Assembly: GCA_964481195.1 (NCBI GenBank)
Contig: CAYZTB010000009.1
Span: 1 to 64,000, forward strand
Reading direction: 5' to 3'
From: Palsa-948 sp964481195
GTDB lineage: Bacteria; Bacteroidota; Bacteroidia; Palsa-948
Length of the DNA: 64,000 nucleotides
Shown here: positions 35,996 through 44,727 of the stretch, piece after piece
Layout: each line of letters begins with the position of its first letter
Numbering within the stretch: position 1 is the stretch's first letter
The notes under the pieces: model-generated
What the model was told of the DNA's origin: nothing
Databases searched by the model: none
The model's input: the letters and a program-made list of their open reading frames with translations, nothing else
Program-made: the position numbers and the translations under genes

Positions 35996-36190
35996 CTAAG
36001 AGCGAATACATCCATTTCCAATGAAAATGTTTAAATGCTCCTCTTCTTTTATTCGGAAAGGAATGAAATTAACACCATAATATGTTTTTAAATTAGATAA
36101 TAGTAATCCTGCAATCATCTTATACAAGTTGAGATACAAATCTATATCTGCTACTTCCGTTAAAGGTCTTACTGTTTGAGAGCAGAGCTC
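35996..36190 (-). pseudogene. Possible C-terminal gene remnant
   Basis: The minus strand is open for about 64 codons from 36190 to a TAG at 35998-35996, with protein-like composition (VRPLTEVADIDLYLNLYKMI, then LKTYYGVNFIPFRIKEEEHL). An in-frame TGA blocks extension at 36193-36191, and no plausible start gives a full protein. It ends close to a GC-rich palindromic patch. I do not recognise the family. Reading it as a relic is inference; the rest of 35770-36387 shows only palindromes such as GAGAGCAGAGCTCTC (36178-36192) and no gene. Confidence 0.35.
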
Positions 36191-36387
36191 TCACGAGTGC
36201 AACCTGCGGAAGTCGCCCTCTATAGTTTTACTGAGCTTTTGTAAATACTGTTCTTGTGTACTTAGTTCTCATTCTTTTATGGAGCAACTTAAATATATAT
36301 GATTCTCTATTTTTAATCTAAATTTATAGAAATAGCATTTTTAGTCTAAATTCGATTATTTTTAAGTATTTATATGCATAATACAGG

Positions 36388-36466
36388 CTATAACTTGAAA
36401 ATATATTTTGGTATATCAGGTTATAGACTTATATTTGTATTGTAGTTATAAGGCTATACCCTGATG
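36388..36466 (+). promoter_or_regulatory. Promoter and three-site operator of the mobile mystery A/B module
   Basis: The promoter is TTTTG (36406-36410), 19 nt, TATATTTG (36430-36437). A motif close to CTATAACCTGAT occurs three times: CTATAACTTGA at 36388-36398, inverted at 36414-36426 between -33 and -7, and CTATACCCTGATG at 36454-36466 overlapping the start codon. This is the expected layout for autorepression by the HTH protein encoded first. The binding itself is inference. Confidence 0.75.
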
Positions 36467-36928
36467 AACACACAAAAACAAAAACTCCTTATTGAGCAGG
36501 TAGATAAAAAACTATCTCTGTTTAAGCCAGTAGAAAAGATTATGCCACCAGCGAAGGGGTGGGTGTATACTATCCGCACCGCTCTTAAAATGTCGCTCCG
36601 CCAATTAGCTGACAGATTAAAAATTTCGTATCAGAGTGTAGGCGAGCTTGAAAAGAGAGAAGCGAATGGCTCTATCACGATTAAGACTTTGCGCGATGTG
36701 GCAAATACGCTTGATATGAAACTGGTTTACGGATTCGTTCCTAAAGAGGAAAGTATTGAAAACATGATTGAAAAAAGAGCTAATGAAGTAGCTCGTGAGA
36801 TCGTATTGCGTGCTTCTAACACCATGAAGTTGGAGGATCAGGAAAATTCACAAGCACGTATTGAGAGAGCTATCCAAAGCAAAGCAGAGGAAATAAAAAA
36901 TAAAATGCCTAAGTATTTATGGGGTTAG
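36464..36928 (+). CDS. Mobile mystery protein A (HTH antitoxin/regulator)
   Basis: A 154-residue protein with an Xre-like helix-turn-helix at about 35-95 (LRQLADRLKISYQSVGELEK; IKTLRDVANTLDMKLVYGFV) and a helical C-terminus. Sequence and pairing match the mobile mystery protein A family, always found with a Fic protein (B) and often in mobile DNA. It probably binds its own promoter, where three copies of a CTATAACCTGAT-like motif lie, and acts as antitoxin to the Fic protein. It overlaps the next gene by 10 bp. Confidence 0.88.
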   Translation: MNTQKQKLLIEQVDKKLSLFKPVEKIMPPAKGWVYTIRTALKMSLRQLADRLKISYQSVGELEKREANGSITIKTLRDVANTLDMKLVYGFVPKEESIENMIEKRANEVAREIVLRASNTMKLEDQENSQARIERAIQSKAEEIKNKMPKYLWG

Positions 36929-37515
36929 AGATTGAATACATAGACGGGCAAACTCCTCTTGATGAGGAGGAGAAGGAAGGATTACTTATTTCAACTATAA
37001 ACACACACGGAGAGCTTGATGAATTTGAGCAACAGAATATTGAGAAAGCTATTGAATGGACTTTGGGCAGAAAATTCAAACACGAAAAAATTATCGCGGA
37101 AGATTTTGTTCGAGAACTTCATCATAAAATGTTTGGCGATGTTTGGAAATGGGCAGGAGAGTTTAGGCATTCAAATAAAAACATGGGTTGTGATTGGAAA
37201 CAAATAAACACACAATTAAAACAGTTAAATGATGATTGCCTTTACTGGATTGAACATAAAACTTATTCGGATGTAGAAATTGCAATCCGTTATAAGCATA
37301 GTATTGTAAGTGTTCACTGTTTCTCAAATGGTAATGGTCGCCACTCGCGCCTAATGGGAGATGTCATAATCAGTCATATTTTTAGAAAAAAGGTTTTTAC
37401 TTGGGGAGGAAGAGGCTTGAATAAAAAAGGAGAATCAAGAAATAATTATTTTAAAGCAATCAAGGAGGCGGATAAGGGAAGTATAATGCCTCTTATGAAA
37501 TTTGCTAACACCTAG
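36919..37515 (+). CDS. Mobile mystery protein B (Fic domain protein)
   Basis: A 198-residue Fic-domain protein. The Fic core motif is at residues 133-141 (HCFSNGNGR; the usual HPF has Cys instead of Pro, catalytic His and the anion-binding NGNGR loop kept). A conserved upstream part (FVRELHHKMFGDVWKWAGEF) matches the B family. Fic enzymes usually transfer AMP or another phosphate-containing group onto a target protein; the target here is unknown. Overlap with the HTH gene (ATG inside its end) means strict co-translation, as in toxin-antitoxin pairs. Confidence 0.9.
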   Translation: MGLEIEYIDGQTPLDEEEKEGLLISTINTHGELDEFEQQNIEKAIEWTLGRKFKHEKIIAEDFVRELHHKMFGDVWKWAGEFRHSNKNMGCDWKQINTQLKQLNDDCLYWIEHKTYSDVEIAIRYKHSIVSVHCFSNGNGRHSRLMGDVIISHIFRKKVFTWGGRGLNKKGESRNNYFKAIKEADKGSIMPLMKFANT

Positions 37516-37599
37516 TTTGGATGTAGGGAAAGAATTTATATTTTCATTGTGTTTTTTTGAGATGTTGCTGAGTAATTTAGAGGCTAAAAAAACATAGCT

Positions 37600-37610
37600 C
37601 TCTCAAAAAG
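37600..37610. repeat. 11-bp inverted repeat, right end
   Basis: CTCTCAAAAAG, complement of the left copy at 35908-35918. The 269-bp spacer 37516-37784 contains nothing else that I can interpret. Confidence 0.3.
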
Positions 37611-37784
37611 AACCTAAAGTTTCTCCAATAACAATTCAGGTATAATTTGGAAGAAAACGTTACCTGTTTACTCCTCAACCTACCTATCAAACCCCGCAAC
37701 TGTTTGAACTTTAGGAGGAATAGATATTAATAGCGATATACGAATGAAGTTTAATCAGAAAAGTAGAAAAATGGAGATAAAAAA

Positions 37785-40538
37785 TTATTTACCGCTTAGC
37801 AAGTGCACATTGCCCGTAAGCACATGAGGTAGAATTCCCTCTAAGCGAATTTCGTAAACTGTACAGACATAGTAATAGACCCCATCGGAGCACGGCTGTT
37901 TGTTTTGAAGGTTGTTGCCATCCCACATGATTTCAGGATCTTCGGATGTAAATACTTGCGCACCCCATCGATTATATATTTTGATATCTATTTTAGCAAC
38001 ATATTTGTATGGATGAATAGGTATGAAAAAATCATTCGATCCATCACCATTGGGAGTAAACACGTTTGGTAAATGATAAACAGGACAATTGTCAATGCAA
38101 AATAAATTACTGAAAGCGCTTTCGTTGCCGAAAGAATCAACCGAAGTAACGGCATAACATCCTGCAATAGATATTAAGCTATCGTGCAAATAGGATGTTG
38201 TGTTAATGTCAAAAATAGTGTCAATCACAGAAAAATCACCACTTAAAGAGTCTCTATGATAAATGATGTAATAAACAGCATCATCGCTACAGGAGTTGTT
38301 TGGATTGGTCCAGTGTAAGGTATTTTGATTGTACTGGCAGCTGGAATCAACATCCAACACGTTAGCGCATGGTGGTGTTTGGTCAATGGGTGTGCAGCAA
38401 AGTTCTTGCGACCAATTTATTAAAGGATGTGGAAGCGTAGTGTCAGGATATGCGCCAATGCTTTTTACCTTATAACAATATTGAGCTCCGTTTGCTAAGC
38501 CTGTATCTTTAAATGTTTGTAACGCAGTAGTTGAAAGCGAATCCCAGGTAGAGGTAACTTTGTTGTATCTGTAAATATCGTATTGGTAATTTTTCCATGG
38601 TGTTATTTCGCCCCATGAAATTTGAATTTGATTATCGCTTGAACTACAAGTTAAAAAAACTGATGATGCATTTTGAGTTGGGCAATGATTGTTATTGTTA
38701 GAATAAAACTCAACGCGGTAATTGTACGGGTTTGATACAGTGTTTAAGGGAGTATCGGTATGTGTGCTATCTAAGAGCGTAGCAAAATAAGGACTTGAAT
38801 AGGAAGCTATGGCAGGCTGTAAGGGATTTAAATATCCTGTTGCGCTCAGCAATTCAAACTTATAAGGGCCTTGATTTGTAGCTAGAGTAGTGTCTAAGTT
38901 CAATGGATCGGCAATGGGTCTTACCCAAGAAACTTTTATTGATCCATTCGTAGTATTTGTTGATAGGACATCCACATTAGTAATAATAGGTACATCGCGT
39001 ACTAATTTATTACATATAGCATCGGACACATAACTTTCGGCTCCATCAAGATAAACAGCAACAACGCGGTAGGAATATACACTGCCATGAACAAGACCTA
39101 CATTGTCTTTAAAGGTTTTTAGTGCTTGAGAAACCGTTCCAATTAGAGAGTACCCCCATGATGTAGGCATGCCTGTTTGGCAATAGCCAGGCTTTAGCGT
39201 ATCACAACCTAGCTTGCGGTATATTTTATATTGAAATAAAGGATTTGTAGCTGGGTTACAAAATGCAGCATCCCATTTTATTACCATGCTAGCGCAGGAA
39301 GGTTCTGCAGTAAGATTTTTAGGAGCTGGAGCTATAACGCGAATAAAAAAAGTTTCATAATCTGTTAATTGAATAGGGGGAAAATCAGGCGCTCCATCAT
39401 CAAGCGCTCTAAAAGTTACTAGATATGGCTGTAGCCTAACCTGATTGCAGGTAGGAGACCAAGAAAAATATCCAGTAGATGGACTTTGAATAGGAGCATC
39501 AGAAATAAAAGTAGCTGCAGGATTTGTTTTAAATGGATCGCCAGTTGCATCAAATGCATAAATATGATTAAAGCCAGGGTCGGTAGCAGTTACTGTTAGC
39601 GATAAATTTGTATTAGCTAAAATGCAAGTATCATCGACAGATGAAATAACAGGAGGTTTGTTTATGCATTCGTAAACGGTAACCTGCATATCTCTGCGTA
39701 CGGTACTAATTTTATATCTTTTTCCATTGGCTGTATTAAGTTTCCACTCCTGAATATCAATAGCAAAATTATATTCATAGGGCAGCGAATAGGGTGAAGG
39801 AAGCTTTATCGGACTGTTCCAAATAAAATCGCCAGTTATAGGATTTAAAGTAACACCGCTAGGGATAAAATATCCGCTTACTGGCATACTAGGTCCTTGA
39901 TTACAAATTCCAAGTTTATAAGAAAGACTATCTCCATCTGGATCTACCGCTCCTGGGTTATGAATAAAAATCACTCCAATACATGCTCGGTCAATAGGCA
40001 GATTAGTTAGGGTTACAGAATTATTAAAAGAAGCCATGCCTGGTGCATTAATTATGGTAAGCGTATCTTGAATGCTAAATGCACTTTGATTACCCACGTT
40101 TACAATACCATCGTTACGATTGGGATCGGTCATGGAAATTATATAAGAACCATAGCCGGGATAGGTATGTGTTATGGTGTAAATATTCTTTTTAATATTT
40201 AAGCTTTGAAGTGTTGGGTTTCCTATTGTCCATTGACCCATGTGGTGAGTGCCACAGTTTGGATTACCTCCACCACAGCCATTTGCGCCCCAAGCGTCTT
40301 GCTGAGGATCTCCGGATTCAAAATTGCTACGGCATACTACCGCAGAATCTCCATCGCCAAAATAAATAGTTTGGGTACAGCGATCGGCTTGTGAGCTAGT
40401 TCCTTTGGTATAGGTAATGGCAGAAATTTCGTAGGTGTTTCCGCTGATGTGCCTATAAATAATTTCTCCGGCACGCTCGTGAGTAGCAAATGCAGTTAAT
40501 GCAAAGACAGAAAATACTATAGAGAAAAGCTTTTTCAC
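37785..40538 (-). CDS. T9SS type B surface protein with fibronectin-type domains
   Basis: A 917-residue secreted protein. Signal peptide VKKLFSIVFSVFALTAFA, then HERAGEIIYRHISGNTYEIS, a domain often found at the start of gliding-associated proteins. Residues about 290-410 are cadherin/PKD-like; about 410-830 hold several fibronectin III-like units (YQYDIYRYNKVTSTWDSLS; YCYKVKSIG). The final ~95 residues are the CHU_C type B sorting domain (HLPNVFTPNGDGSNDFF...RWGAQVF...WDGNN). A GTG at 40538 is the start: an upstream TTG at 40559 lies inside the promoter -7 element. Adhesin-like; ligand unknown. Confidence 0.9.
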   Translation of the reverse strand: MKKLFSIVFSVFALTAFATHERAGEIIYRHISGNTYEISAITYTKGTSSQADRCTQTIYFGDGDSAVVCRSNFESGDPQQDAWGANGCGGGNPNCGTHHMGQWTIGNPTLQSLNIKKNIYTITHTYPGYGSYIISMTDPNRNDGIVNVGNQSAFSIQDTLTIINAPGMASFNNSVTLTNLPIDRACIGVIFIHNPGAVDPDGDSLSYKLGICNQGPSMPVSGYFIPSGVTLNPITGDFIWNSPIKLPSPYSLPYEYNFAIDIQEWKLNTANGKRYKISTVRRDMQVTVYECINKPPVISSVDDTCILANTNLSLTVTATDPGFNHIYAFDATGDPFKTNPAATFISDAPIQSPSTGYFSWSPTCNQVRLQPYLVTFRALDDGAPDFPPIQLTDYETFFIRVIAPAPKNLTAEPSCASMVIKWDAAFCNPATNPLFQYKIYRKLGCDTLKPGYCQTGMPTSWGYSLIGTVSQALKTFKDNVGLVHGSVYSYRVVAVYLDGAESYVSDAICNKLVRDVPIITNVDVLSTNTTNGSIKVSWVRPIADPLNLDTTLATNQGPYKFELLSATGYLNPLQPAIASYSSPYFATLLDSTHTDTPLNTVSNPYNYRVEFYSNNNNHCPTQNASSVFLTCSSSDNQIQISWGEITPWKNYQYDIYRYNKVTSTWDSLSTTALQTFKDTGLANGAQYCYKVKSIGAYPDTTLPHPLINWSQELCCTPIDQTPPCANVLDVDSSCQYNQNTLHWTNPNNSCSDDAVYYIIYHRDSLSGDFSVIDTIFDINTTSYLHDSLISIAGCYAVTSVDSFGNESAFSNLFCIDNCPVYHLPNVFTPNGDGSNDFFIPIHPYKYVAKIDIKIYNRWGAQVFTSEDPEIMWDGNNLQNKQPCSDGVYYYVCTVYEIRLEGILPHVLTGNVHLLSGK

Positions 40539-40556
40539 AGATATATATCTTCTTAA

Positions 40557-40589
40557 CAAAAATAGTGCAAAAACATGAATTAAACAAAA
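40557..40589 (-). promoter_or_regulatory. Promoter TTTTG-N20-TATTTTTG
   Basis: On the minus strand TTTTG (40589-40585), 20 nt, TATTTTTG (40564-40557). Transcription should begin near 40553, 15 nt before GTG 40538. Confidence 0.75.
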
Positions 40590-40625
40590 AAATTAAAGGC
40601 TAAAATTAGAGTAGAGGTTTATCCA

Positions 40626-41000
40626 TTAATAAACTTTAATTGCTTTGCTTACTGAGCGACCTTCCTCTAATTTTACTAGGGTTGGTGCAGGGGCAGTATA
40701 TGGTGCAGGAGGGGTTACTGTAGCGGATAGAATAGCTGGAAGTTTAAACGTAAAAGTGGCAACGCCAGCAGCATCGGTAGTAGAAGATTGAACTTGAATT
40801 TGAAGGTTGCCATTTGCACCTGTTTGATTTGGAGCAATTTGAATACTTGCTCCTACCACTGGGCCATTCGTTACGCCATCCTGAATTGTTAAAACTAAAT
40901 CACAATCTTTGTTTCTTCTGCAAGAAGATGAAAAAATAAATACAACAGAAAATAAAAGAGCAAAAGAAAATAATGGGCTGTATGTAGAATTTCTTTTCAT
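40626..41000 (-). CDS. Small lipoprotein with carboxypeptidase-regulatory-like fold
   Basis: A 124-residue lipoprotein: MKRNSTYSPLFSFALLFSV then lipobox FSSSC. The mature part is a single beta-sandwich-like domain (LTIQDGVTNGPVVGASIQIA; STTDAAGVATFTFKLP) resembling the carboxypeptidase regulatory/Ig-like folds on Bacteroidota surface proteins. ATG 41000 is used, not a start at 41024, because the promoter -7 element ends at 41022. Function unknown. Confidence 0.75.
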   Translation of the reverse strand: MKRNSTYSPLFSFALLFSVVFIFSSSCRRNKDCDLVLTIQDGVTNGPVVGASIQIAPNQTGANGNLQIQVQSSTTDAAGVATFTFKLPAILSATVTPPAPYTAPAPTLVKLEEGRSVSKAIKVY

Positions 41001-41021
41001 GTGAGGGTTACTTGTTGAGCA

Positions 41022-41053
41022 CAAAGATAATGATTATCATTACTTTACCAAAA
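41022..41053 (-). promoter_or_regulatory. Promoter TTTTG-N19-TATCTTTG
   Basis: On the minus strand TTTTG (41053-41049), 19 nt, TATCTTTG (41029-41022), a full consensus match, 21 nt before ATG 41000. Confidence 0.8.
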
Positions 41054-41112
41054 TTTATTTAAGCCGAACATTGTATGTAAATAATTGAAATTAAACACCT
41101 TAAAAAAATATT

Positions 41113-42237
41113 CTAGTAATTTATCACCTGCTCTTCAATTTCCTTGGGAATTTCGCGAAAACTGTATTGCTGATTTCTCAACTGAGGCTCAAAGCCTGCT
41201 TCGCGTATGGAGCGTTGAATGCTACTAGCCGTGAAACGATGTGGAGCTCCCGCAGCCGAGACTACATTTTCTTCGAGCATGATACTGCCAAAATCATTGG
41301 CACCTGCGTGTAAACAAATTTGAGCAATTTCTTTTCCTACGGTAAGCCAAGATGCTTGTATGTTAATGATGTTAGGAAGCATAATGCGGCTTATTGCAAT
41401 CATGCGAATATATTCTTCGCCCGTTGTTTTGTTTTTTACTCCTCTTACTTCAGACAACAACGTATCTGCATCTTGAAAAGTCCAGGGTATGAATGCCAAA
41501 AAGCCTTTTGCATTTTTAGGTTTTTCATTTTGCACTTCACGGAGCCATACTAAATGTTCAAAGCGTTCGTACAAAGTTTCTACATGCCCAAACATCATAG
41601 TGGCCGAAGTGGTAATATTTAATTTGTGAGCAGCACGCATAACATCCAACCATTCTTGTCCACCGCATTTCCCTTTTGATATTAACCTGCGTACTCGGTC
41701 GTTCAGGATTTCTGCACCGGCTCCGGGTAAGGAGTCTAAACCGGCTTCTACCAATGCTTTTAGCACTTCGGTGTGCGTAGATTTTTCAAGCTTAGTTATG
41801 TGTGCAACTTCGGGTGGGCCAAGCGAATGAAGCTTGATGTTTGGATACAAACTTTTTATTTCTCGAAATAAATCGGTATAAAATTTTAGTCCCAAATCCG
41901 GATGATGGCCTCCTTGCAAAAGCAACTGATCGCCACCATATCGCAAGGTCTCTTCAATTTTTTTCTTGTAGGTATTTATGTCTGTTATGTATGATTCTGC
42001 ATGTCCCGGAATCCGATAAAAGTTGCAAAACTTACAATTGGCAATACAAACATTGGTGGTATTTACGTTTCTGTCAATCTGCCAGGTAACTTTTCCATCG
42101 GGCTTTTGAATTTTTCGCAATTCATTGGCCACATACATGAGTTCTGTGATGGGTGCATTTTCAAATAGAAACACTCCTTCTTCGATAGAAAGAAATTCAA
42201 ATTGGAGTGCTCGCTTTAATAATGATTCGGTGTTCAA
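41113..42237 (-). CDS. mqnC: Cyclic dehypoxanthinyl futalosine synthase
   Basis: A 374-residue radical SAM enzyme of the futalosine menaquinone route, cyclising dehypoxanthine futalosine. Cluster motif C-x3-C-x2-C is NVCIANCKFCNFYR. MqnC-type signatures are LQGGHHPDLGLKFY, SLPGAGAEILNDRVR and LEENVVSAAGA (the related MqnE differs there). The best start is the TTG at 42237, giving MNTESLLKRALQFEFLS, which fits the family; an earlier in-frame TTG at 42267 would add ten unusual residues. It tells us that this organism makes menaquinone by the futalosine pathway. Confidence 0.9.
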   Translation of the reverse strand: MNTESLLKRALQFEFLSIEEGVFLFENAPITELMYVANELRKIQKPDGKVTWQIDRNVNTTNVCIANCKFCNFYRIPGHAESYITDINTYKKKIEETLRYGGDQLLLQGGHHPDLGLKFYTDLFREIKSLYPNIKLHSLGPPEVAHITKLEKSTHTEVLKALVEAGLDSLPGAGAEILNDRVRRLISKGKCGGQEWLDVMRAAHKLNITTSATMMFGHVETLYERFEHLVWLREVQNEKPKNAKGFLAFIPWTFQDADTLLSEVRGVKNKTTGEEYIRMIAISRIMLPNIINIQASWLTVGKEIAQICLHAGANDFGSIMLEENVVSAAGAPHRFTASSIQRSIREAGFEPQLRNQQYSFREIPKEIEEQVINY

Positions 42238-42352
42238 TGTATTTTCTGTATATGAAAAATGGTGCAATCGGTTTTGAATTCAGACAAGTACCGATTTTTA
42301 TTTACTTTTATGTTCAAATCTACATAATAAACGGTTACAGATATCAATCATT

Positions 42353-43432
42353 ATGAGCGACAAAAAAATTAGAATTGGAATTACACACGGGGATATAAAT
42401 GGAATAGGACTCGAAGTAATCATTAAAACATTTATGGATCCGCAGATGCTAGAGGTTTGTACGCCAGTACTTTTCAGCTCTCAAAAAACATTTTCGTTCC
42501 ATAGAAAAATGCTGAATGTTGAAATGCGCTTTAATCCGATAAGAGACGTAGAGCAAGCTGCCGATGGACAATTCAATATCATTAATTTATACGAAGAAGA
42601 ACCTGTTATAGAGTTTGGTGCTTCGCAGGAGCAAGCAGGAAAGTATGCTTTAAAATCTATAGAGGCAGCCTGTGAGGCGTTGGAAAATAAAAAAATTGAT
42701 GCGCTAGTTACAGCACCTATCAATAAACACAATATACAGTCGCCCGAATTTCAATTTAAAGGTCACACGGATTATTTGGAAATGCGATTTAAAGATTCTG
42801 CGCTTATGTTAATGTGTGCGGATAAATTAAGAGTTGGAGTGGTGACCGGACATATTCCTGTTGCAAACATTTCGGCAATCATCAACGAAGAAAAAATAGT
42901 TCAGAAAATAAAATTGATGCACGCTTCTTTGGCATCGGATTTTGGAATTCGTAAACCCAAAATTGCGGTGCTTGGATTAAATCCACATGCCGGTGACAAC
43001 GGAGTTATTGGCAGCGAAGAGAAGAGTGTAATCATACCAGCAATCACACAGGTAAAGAACGATGGTATGTTTGTAATGGGGCCATATTCGGCCGATGGAT
43101 TTTTTTCACGATCTACTACTTCAACAGGAATGGGAAGTGCTATGTATGATAAATTTGATGGAGTTTTAGCCATGTATCACGACCAGGGGTTGATTCCTTT
43201 TAAAGCAATTGCTTTTGATACGGGAGTAAATTATTCTGCAGGGCTGTCCATCATTCGTACTTCGCCCGATCATGGTGTTGGATATGATATAGCAGGTAAA
43301 AATCAGGCAAGCGAAAGTTCTTTCCGCAGTGCTGTATATTTAGCTTGCGATATTTATAAAACAAGAAATATGGAAAAACTAATTACGGCAGATCCATTGA
43401 AAGCATTATCGAAAAAGGAAAGGGACTTTTAA
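42353..43432 (+). CDS. pdxA: 4-hydroxythreonine-4-phosphate dehydrogenase
   Basis: A 359-residue NAD-dependent oxidative decarboxylase of the DXP-dependent pyridoxal phosphate pathway. Motifs: ITHGDINGIGLEVIIKTF, ALVTAPINKHNIQ, FKGHTDYLEMRF (metal-binding His), LGLNPHAGDNGVIGSEE, YHDQGLIPFKAIAFD. The length is slightly above average. It converges with the next gene; the two stop codons share TTAA at 43429-43432. Confidence 0.95.
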   Translation: MSDKKIRIGITHGDINGIGLEVIIKTFMDPQMLEVCTPVLFSSQKTFSFHRKMLNVEMRFNPIRDVEQAADGQFNIINLYEEEPVIEFGASQEQAGKYALKSIEAACEALENKKIDALVTAPINKHNIQSPEFQFKGHTDYLEMRFKDSALMLMCADKLRVGVVTGHIPVANISAIINEEKIVQKIKLMHASLASDFGIRKPKIAVLGLNPHAGDNGVIGSEEKSVIIPAITQVKNDGMFVMGPYSADGFFSRSTTSTGMGSAMYDKFDGVLAMYHDQGLIPFKAIAFDTGVNYSAGLSIIRTSPDHGVGYDIAGKNQASESSFRSAVYLACDIYKTRNMEKLITADPLKALSKKERDF

Positions 43433-44694
43433 CTTTTAAATAATTCCATCACTGTTATTTCAGGTGATATTCCAACACGACCCGGGTAACCCAAAAATCC
43501 AAGGCCTCTGTTAACATATAAATATTGTTTGCCTTCCGAGTACAACCCTGCCCACTGTTTGTAAAAATATTGTACCGGACTCCATTTGAATCTCGGTATT
43601 TCAATTCCAAATTGTGCCCCGTGTGTATGTCCGCTGAAGGTAAGGTCTACATCCTTAAAGTCATTTTTTACCTGCAAGTTCCAGTGCGAAGGGTCGTGCG
43701 ACAGCAATAGTTTTACAGGATATTTTTCGGCTCCTTTGTAGGCGAGGTTCATATCTCCGTACTTGGAAAAATGCAAATTGCCTCCCCAGTTTTCCATTCC
43801 TATTAATGCAATTTCCGCATCTCCTTTTTTTAATGCAATGTGTTCATTCAGTAATAACCTCCAGCCCATTTGGGCATGTATGTTTTTTAAGTCTTGCAGG
43901 TTTTTTTCTTTTGCTTCTTTACTTTTCCAGTTTGAATAATCACCATAATCGTGATTTCCTAAGGTGCTATAAACTCCCAATGGAGCATTTAGTTTGCTTA
44001 GTACTTGAACGAACGACTCTGTTTCGGTAGCGTAGTCATTTACTAGGTCTCCTGTAAAAAATATTATGTCCGGTTGTTGGTGTAGGATTACTTCTACCGC
44101 TTCTTTAATAAAAGAGTTTGAAATAAAACTTCCCAAATGCAGGTCAGAGATTTGAACAATTTTTAATCCATTAAAAGAGTAGGGCAAATTTGGCAAGATA
44201 ACTTTTGCTCGATGGATCTTAATGTCAAACGCTCCTTTCACCATGCCGTATACAAAGCTCATAAATGGAATAGCCGCCATACCGAGAGCCAAATAATTTA
44301 GAAATTTTAATCTGCTAATTCCTCCTTCGGCAGGTATTGTTTCAACAGAGCCAGAAGAATAAAATTTTGTAAAAAAATTTCCTATCCAGCGAAATAATCG
44401 AATGATGTCATCTGCTACAATAAATACCGTACCGATTAGCTTAGAAATAAGCAGCATAATTACAAAAGCAAATACATACACTTTTATAAACTTGGGCCAG
44501 TCTGCAATTTGAAAAAAGGTAGGAATTAGGAAAAGCACAAATGAAAAAGCGGTAAAGCCCCAGTAGGAATAAAAGACAATATTTTTTTTATTCGCGGAAC
44601 TATCTTTTAAAGCAACCGAAATAGCCTGATAAAAATACCAATCTAAAAGCAACAAAAAAAATCCTAGTACTAAAATTCGTAGGCTGATAGGCAT
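43429..44694 (-). CDS. Membrane-anchored metallophosphoesterase
   Basis: A 421-residue protein with about four N-terminal membrane helices (residues 1-170) and a C-terminal calcineurin-like phosphoesterase domain: QISDLHLGSF, FTGDLVNDYA, LGNHDYGDYSNW, LLSHDPSHWN, FSGHTHGAQF, supplying all metal ligands. Related proteins (YkuE/YaeI-like) act on lipid-linked pyrophosphates, but the substrate here cannot be read from sequence. It stands 33 bp upstream of the start-distal end of the T9SS giant at 44728-49002 on the same strand, which is probably a separate unit. Confidence 0.9.
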   Translation of the reverse strand: MPISLRILVLGFFLLLLDWYFYQAISVALKDSSANKKNIVFYSYWGFTAFSFVLFLIPTFFQIADWPKFIKVYVFAFVIMLLISKLIGTVFIVADDIIRLFRWIGNFFTKFYSSGSVETIPAEGGISRLKFLNYLALGMAAIPFMSFVYGMVKGAFDIKIHRAKVILPNLPYSFNGLKIVQISDLHLGSFISNSFIKEAVEVILHQQPDIIFFTGDLVNDYATETESFVQVLSKLNAPLGVYSTLGNHDYGDYSNWKSKEAKEKNLQDLKNIHAQMGWRLLLNEHIALKKGDAEIALIGMENWGGNLHFSKYGDMNLAYKGAEKYPVKLLLSHDPSHWNLQVKNDFKDVDLTFSGHTHGAQFGIEIPRFKWSPVQYFYKQWAGLYSEGKQYLYVNRGLGFLGYPGRVGISPEITVMELFKS

Positions 44695-44727
44695 CCGTAA
44701 ATAAACTAATAATTTTTGAGAGGAAGC

